Below are positions 4,516 through 8,336 of a DNA stretch of 8,336 bases, piece after piece (the stretch's first letter is position 1; the number at the start of each line of letters is the position of its first letter). The stretch is from JBGSWL01 sp041752455 (lineage in GTDB: Bacteria > Pseudomonadota > Alphaproteobacteria > Rhizobiales > Rhizobiaceae): assembly GCA_041752455.1 (NCBI GenBank), contig JBGSWL010000007.1:1-8336 (forward strand), given 5' to 3'. The notes below the pieces were generated by a model. The model was not told the DNA's origin and made no database searches. It saw only the letters and a program-made list of their open reading frames with translations. A program made the position numbers and the translations under genes.

Positions 4516-7500
4516 ATGGCTGTCAATAAGAACGCGTCAGATTTCGATCTGGACATGGAGCTTGCGCTTCAAGAGGCATTGGAATCCGACCTCGTCGGAG
4601 ACAACGAAACCGCCAAGACGGTCGATGTCGAGATGTTCGATCTGGACGATGCGCTGTCACTTGATGACTTCGAGGATCAGGTCGGGCGCGCCGCGAGCGA
4701 GCTTTCCTCCAAGCCGAACGTTGCGTTCGACGACTTTGATGCCCTTGTCGACAGCATGGCGACCAAACAGGATCAGGCACGATTTTCCAACGATGACGTG
4801 GTGACTGCGGTGGCTGGCGCTGCAGTCGCGGCAACAGCTGCCGTGACAACCGCGCCAACATCGGCGTCTGCGGCCACAGCACCGCGCTCAACGCCGTTCA
4901 AGCCGGCCAACGATGACAGTTCCGAACGCGAATATGCGCAGCTTCTCGAGCGCATGTCGGTACGCTCGTCGGGGCGGCCCATGCTTTGGGCCGGGATCAC
5001 CAGCGTGGTCTGGGCGCTGCTCGGTCTGGCGCTGGCCCATGTCCTCTATGCGCCCGCCATGTGGCAGATCTCGTCCTTCGCCGAACTGCGCGCCCTGCCC
5101 GGTGTCGTCGCTGTCGCCGTCGGCGTGATCATTCCGGTCTTCTTCTTCTACGGCTTTGCCGTGATGCTCCGCCGCGCCAACGAAATGCGCGCTACGGCCC
5201 GCTCCATGAGCGAAATCGCCTTTCGCCTCGCCGCCCCGGAAACCCTGGCCGGCGACCGCGTCGCCACGGTCGGCCAGGCTGTGCGCCGTGAAATTGCCGC
5301 CATGGGCGAAGGCATAGAGCGCACCATTGCCCGCGCCAGCGAACTGGAATCGATGATGCAGGGCGAGGTCTCGGAACTCGAGCGCGCCTATTCGGACAAT
5401 GAAGTGCGGGTGCGCTCGCTGCTGACCGACCTTGGCAACGAACGGGAAGGCATCGTCACCCACGCCGAGCGCCTTCGCGCGTCGATCTCCGGTGCCCACC
5501 AGCAATTGCGCGAGGAACTTGGCGCAGCCACCGAGGTGATCCGCGAAAACGTCGTCAATGCATCGACCCAGTTGTCGGCGGCGCTCAACCAGACCGGCGA
5601 TGATTTTGTCGGAAGGGTTCGCGAATCCGGCAGCGCGCTCAACCAGACGCTTGCCAGCCAGATCGAGGAGTTGTCGGGACGTGTGGCCTCGACCGGCGAA
5701 GCATTTGCCAGCCTTCTCGACACCCGGATTGCCAACCTCAACCAGGAAAGCGAAGGCGCCAGCCAGCGCCTCGCGGAAGCACTCGAAACCCGCACTCTGT
5801 CGATGGTGACGCTCCTCGGAGACGCCACACGCTCGATGACCGGCGAGTTCGATGCCCGCCTGTCGGGCTTCGAAGAGACCATGTCGACGCGCGGTCAACG
5901 CCTGCTGGACGAGTTCGAGACCCGTGTCAGCGCCGTCAATACCGGCACCGAACGCCTGAATGCAGCGCTGGACCAGCGCGCCCGCCAGTTGAACGAGACA
6001 TTGCTGGAGCGGACACGTGCGATTGCCGAAACCCTGACCGGCGGCACCGAAGCCATCACCGGCACGACGGAAACAGCGCGCAATGCCATTGCCGAGCAGA
6101 CCACCACGCTGCAGGCATCGCTGAGCCAGGTCATCGCCGAGCGCACCGACGCGCTTGCGCAGGCTCTCGACGAAATGGCCGAGAAGATGGCCGGGCGCAT
6201 CGACGAACGGGCCGGCGCCTTTGCCGCTCGCGCCGACGAGCGCACCCAGGCGGTGTATGGCTCGGTGGCTCACGTCACCGAAAAGCTTGCCGCTGCGATT
6301 GATGCGCAGGCAAACATTGTCGATGCGCGCTTTGCCGCTGCTGCAGGCACGGCCGAAACGGCCGCCGGGCAGGTAGCTGCACGGCTTGCTGAACAGGCCA
6401 ATGCACTTGACCAGCGCTTTGCCGCCGCCACCGGCACAGTCGAGGGCACCGCCACGCGCCTGATGGTCGCACTCGACGAGACAGCAGCACGCGTCGACGA
6501 CCGCTTTGCCGCCGCCGCAACATCCGCCGAACAGTCGGCACAGCGGGTTGCAAGCGCGCTCGAAGAGCAAGCGAAGGCTGTCGATCAGCGCTTTGCCGCT
6601 GCGGGCGATGCATCCGAACAGTCCGCTCGCCGCCTCTCGTCTGCGCTCGAAGAACAGACAGCCGCCATGGAACGCCGCGCAGCCGAAATGGCAGAGCGCC
6701 TCCGCCAGGCTGGCGAAGAAACCGAACGCCGCGTGTCGGAAAATGCCGATGCCTTCCTGCGGCGTCTGGAAGAACGCACTGCTGCGCTGTTCGGGTCGGT
6801 CGACAAGTCGGCCGAAGTCTTGCGCACGGCGCTCGACGCCCCGACCGGCGATCTCGAACTGCGCGCGCGCCTGCTTGCCGACCGGCTTGCAGCGATGGCG
6901 GAGGAAGTCTCGGCCTCGGTGGAAACACGCACCAATGCAGCCGTGGAAGCACTCCGCAGCGCCACCTCCATGCTGGATGACACATTCGTGGCCCAGACCG
7001 GCGTTGTCGACGAGCGCACGGCTACCATGCAGCGCGCCCTGTCGATCGGTGTCGACAATGTGCGTCGTGCGCTGGAGGAAAGCGCCGGACAACTTGCCGG
7101 CACCCTGCGCGACCGCGTCATCGAGACCCGCGCGGCTATCGAGGAAGAAACCGCACGTGTGGCCGCGCTTGGCAGCGACGCGAGCGGCAGCCTGACGGCC
7201 CGCCTGTCGGAAGTGCTTGCGGCCCACCAGCAGGCGCTGAGCGACGACATCTCCCGCTATGACCAGGCGATCAACGACCGTGCAAGCGCCCTGCACGAAA
7301 CGCTGGACCGCACCGCGGCACCGCTGATCGAACGGCTTGGCCGCGACGGCCAGGAACTGGCCAACCAGCTGGAAGAGGCAACCCGCGCTGCAACGGAACG
7401 GCTGCGCGTGGAAAACCAGACGCTTGTCCAGATGATGGCAAGCCGCACCGCCGAAACGTTGACCGCCGTCGAATCGATCCAGGCATCGCTCAGCGACAAT

Positions 7501-8336
7501 GTCGGCGATCTCCTCGAACGCCTGGCCAATTCCAATGCGCGCCTCGGGGAAATCGTCGATCTGGCGACCCGGAACCTTGGCGCACTGGAAGTCGGCGTTG
7601 GCGATGCCACGCACGGCTTCGAGACCCGCGTCGGGCACATCGCCGAGAACCTGCGCAATTCGGTCTCGATGCTTGGCACCAACGCCGAGCGGCTTGAAAC
7701 CGTCAGCGACCGCACGCTTGGCGACATCTCGGCGATTGCGCGGCGCTTCGAGGAGCATTCCAACGTGCTTGCCTCCGCCTCCGATCTCCTCGGCAAGGCA
7801 CAGGACACGTTGAACCTGACGCTCGAAGACCGGCAGGAAGCCCTGCAAACCCTCTCGCTCGGTCTTGTGGAGAAATCCGAGCAGATCCAGTCGATCATGC
7901 GCGGCTTCGAGGATGTGGTTTCCGGCACCTTGCGCAATGTCGAGTCGCGGGCGCTGTCATCAACCGACACACTGGCCACCAGCATTCGCCAAACGGCCGA
8001 CGAGGCCATCGGCCGGTTCGACGAGGCGACGGTCGAAATGCGCCGCGTCTCTGCGGAAATCCGCAACGAACTGGAAGCCACACGCGATGAAGTGCGCCGT
8101 GGTGTTCTCGAACTGCCGGAAGAAACCCGTGAAAGCGCAAACGCGATGCGCCGAGCCGTTGCCGAACAAATCAACGCGCTGAAAGACCTGTCGCGGATTG
8201 TCGAGGAATCCGGCAAGGCGTTCAACACCGGTGGCCCGCGCCGCGCGGCGCCGCAACCACAACCGCAACCGCAACCGGCAGCACGGGCACCCATGGCACG
8301 CCCTGCACCGTCCATATCGGATCGCGACACCGGCCT
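4516..8336 (+). CDS. Giant membrane-anchored coiled-coil protein, growth pole ring (GPR/RgsE)-like, 3' partial
   Basis: The frame is open from ATG 4516 to the last base (1,273 codons, no stop). An in-frame TAG at 4501 and GAGG at 4507-4510 fix the start. Residues 1-95 are acidic (DFDLDMELALQEALE, DLDDALSLDDFEDQ, FDDFDALVDSM), followed by an Ala/Thr/Pro linker to about 135. Two membrane helices span about 158-179 and 196-218. Basic residues before the first (VRSSGRP) and after the second (LRRANEMR) put both ends in the cytoplasm. From 242 on the protein is an Ala/Glu/Arg-rich helical rod without cysteine, broken by Pro776 and Pro936. It ends with GVLELPEETRESANAMRR (from 1196) and a Pro/Gln linker. 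This architecture matches the Rhizobiales protein called GPR in Agrobacterium (about 2,100 aa, apolipoprotein-like) and RgsE in Sinorhizobium, an organiser of polar growth. Sometimes such proteins are labelled kinesin-like; I see no motor domain. Identity is by architecture and recalled similarity. Confidence 0.85.
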   Translation, partial: MAVNKNASDFDLDMELALQEALESDLVGDNETAKTVDVEMFDLDDALSLDDFEDQVGRAASELSSKPNVAFDDFDALVDSMATKQDQARFSNDDVVTAVAGAAVAATAAVTTAPTSASAATAPRSTPFKPANDDSSEREYAQLLERMSVRSSGRPMLWAGITSVVWALLGLALAHVLYAPAMWQISSFAELRALPGVVAVAVGVIIPVFFFYGFAVMLRRANEMRATARSMSEIAFRLAAPETLAGDRVATVGQAVRREIAAMGEGIERTIARASELESMMQGEVSELERAYSDNEVRVRSLLTDLGNEREGIVTHAERLRASISGAHQQLREELGAATEVIRENVVNASTQLSAALNQTGDDFVGRVRESGSALNQTLASQIEELSGRVASTGEAFASLLDTRIANLNQESEGASQRLAEALETRTLSMVTLLGDATRSMTGEFDARLSGFEETMSTRGQRLLDEFETRVSAVNTGTERLNAALDQRARQLNETLLERTRAIAETLTGGTEAITGTTETARNAIAEQTTTLQASLSQVIAERTDALAQALDEMAEKMAGRIDERAGAFAARADERTQAVYGSVAHVTEKLAAAIDAQANIVDARFAAAAGTAETAAGQVAARLAEQANALDQRFAAATGTVEGTATRLMVALDETAARVDDRFAAAATSAEQSAQRVASALEEQAKAVDQRFAAAGDASEQSARRLSSALEEQTAAMERRAAEMAERLRQAGEETERRVSENADAFLRRLEERTAALFGSVDKSAEVLRTALDAPTGDLELRARLLADRLAAMAEEVSASVETRTNAAVEALRSATSMLDDTFVAQTGVVDERTATMQRALSIGVDNVRRALEESAGQLAGTLRDRVIETRAAIEEETARVAALGSDASGSLTARLSEVLAAHQQALSDDISRYDQAINDRASALHETLDRTAAPLIERLGRDGQELANQLEEATRAATERLRVENQTLVQMMASRTAETLTAVESIQASLSDNVGDLLERLANSNARLGEIVDLATRNLGALEVGVGDATHGFETRVGHIAENLRNSVSMLGTNAERLETVSDRTLGDISAIARRFEEHSNVLASASDLLGKAQDTLNLTLEDRQEALQTLSLGLVEKSEQIQSIMRGFEDVVSGTLRNVESRALSSTDTLATSIRQTADEAIGRFDEATVEMRRVSAEIRNELEATRDEVRRGVLELPEETRESANAMRRAVAEQINALKDLSRIVEESGKAFNTGGPRRAAPQPQPQPQPAARAPMARPAPSISDRDTG
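5719..5925 (+). repeat. 22-residue (66-bp) periodic block in the giant protein
   Basis: The motif [DE]-[TA]-R-x recurs at residues 402 (DTRI), 424 (ETRT), 446 (DARL) and 468 (ETRV), each exactly 22 residues apart. A weaker next copy (DQRA at 486) is 18 residues on, and ERTR at 498 follows near an 11-residue step. 11- and 22-residue periods are characteristic of apolipoprotein A/E helices and hendecad coiled coils. DNA identity between units is low, so this is an old, protein-level repeat. Confidence 0.7.
6328..6675 (+). repeat. Four tandem 29-residue (87-bp) repeats in the giant protein
   Basis: Units begin at Arg605, Arg634, Arg663 and Arg692, each with RFAAA, and the period ends at Arg721 (ERRAAEMA). 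The consensus is roughly R-F-A-A-A-x-x-x-A-E-x-x-A-x-R-[LV]-x-x-A-L-[DE]-E-x, then a [VLM]-[DE]-x lead into the next Arg. The spacing is exact with no indels, giving a 348-bp array. At DNA level the CGCTTTGCCGC core recurs at most unit starts, so duplication is younger than in the 22-residue block. Confidence 0.8.
8251..8277 (+). repeat. Pro-Gln dipeptide repeat (CCGCAA hexamers)
   Basis: Residues 1246-1254 read PQPQPQPQP, encoded by four near-identical CCRCAA hexamers and a final CCG. It opens a Pro/Ala/Arg-rich flexible linker running to the window edge. Such hexamer arrays can change copy number in frame by slippage. Confidence 0.8.

Noticed and set aside
4412..4804. A 130-codon plus-strand open frame starting in the intergenic region
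   Set aside because: It is out of frame with, and overlaps, the start of the giant gene, which has the better ribosome-binding site and a coherent product.
6328..6675. CRISPR or other DNA-level repeat array
   Set aside because: The 87-bp units diverge in sequence, stay in frame without spacers and make sense only as a protein repeat.
4888..7848. A 986-codon open frame on the minus strand opposite the giant gene
   Set aside because: It is antisense to a continuous plus-strand frame with a start, ribosome-binding site, membrane helices and coherent helical repeats. Its product is Cys/Gly/His-rich with no recognisable domain. GC-rich codon bias and the Ala/Glu/Arg content of the real gene remove stops on the other strand.
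7257..8330. A 357-codon minus-strand open frame
   Set aside because: It is another shadow of the giant gene. The product is Ser/Arg-rich and low in complexity, with no ribosome-binding site or family features.
4516..8336. Kinesin motor, chemoreceptor or SMC identity for the giant protein
   Set aside because: No Walker A or B motif, motor domain or chemoreceptor hairpin tip is visible; the similarity is only to coiled coil.

Overview
The window looks like chromosomal DNA from an alphaproteobacterium of the Rhizobiales (Hyphomicrobiales). The GC content and codon use are high, and the gene set is typical of that order: a YcjF/UPF0283 membrane protein, a ferredoxin-folP-folB-folK cluster, a small HPt protein and a very large membrane-anchored coiled-coil protein of the growth-pole-ring (GPR/RgsE) type. 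This assignment rests on recognising protein families, not on a database search. I see no rRNA, tRNA, CRISPR array, insertion sequence, integrase or other mobile element.

Layout. Positions 2-1024 (+) hold the 3' part of a UPF0283/DUF697 membrane protein; its start lies outside the window. Positions 1108-1644 (+) encode a small secreted protein of unknown function. It ends 4 bp from the end of a convergent minus-strand cluster. Read in its own direction, that cluster is a [2Fe-2S] ferredoxin (3709-3389), folP (about 3374-2514), folB (2507-2148) and folK (2179 or 2143 to 1649). The genes overlap or sit within a few bases of each other, so they are probably one transcription unit. Upstream of it, on the same strand, is an HPt phosphotransfer protein (4175-3798). 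A 340-bp non-coding region (4176-4515) separates it from the divergent giant gene, which starts at 4516 (+) and is still open at the window's last base (1,273 codons, no stop).

How the genes work together. FolB, FolK and FolP are consecutive enzymes of tetrahydrofolate synthesis: dihydroneopterin aldolase, pterin pyrophosphokinase and dihydropteroate synthase. The ferredoxin is co-located but has no obvious role in that pathway. The HPt protein and the giant protein share a divergent promoter region. That is suggestive because GPR/RgsE proteins organise polar growth in Rhizobiales, but a functional link is inference only.

The most notable content is the giant gene. Its product has an acidic N-terminus, two membrane helices (about residues 158-218) and then a cytoplasmic, cysteine-free, almost proline-free alpha-helical rod. 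Within the rod are a 22-residue periodic block (apolipoprotein-like) and a separate exact 29-residue tandem block. A long open frame on the opposite strand of this gene is a codon-bias shadow.
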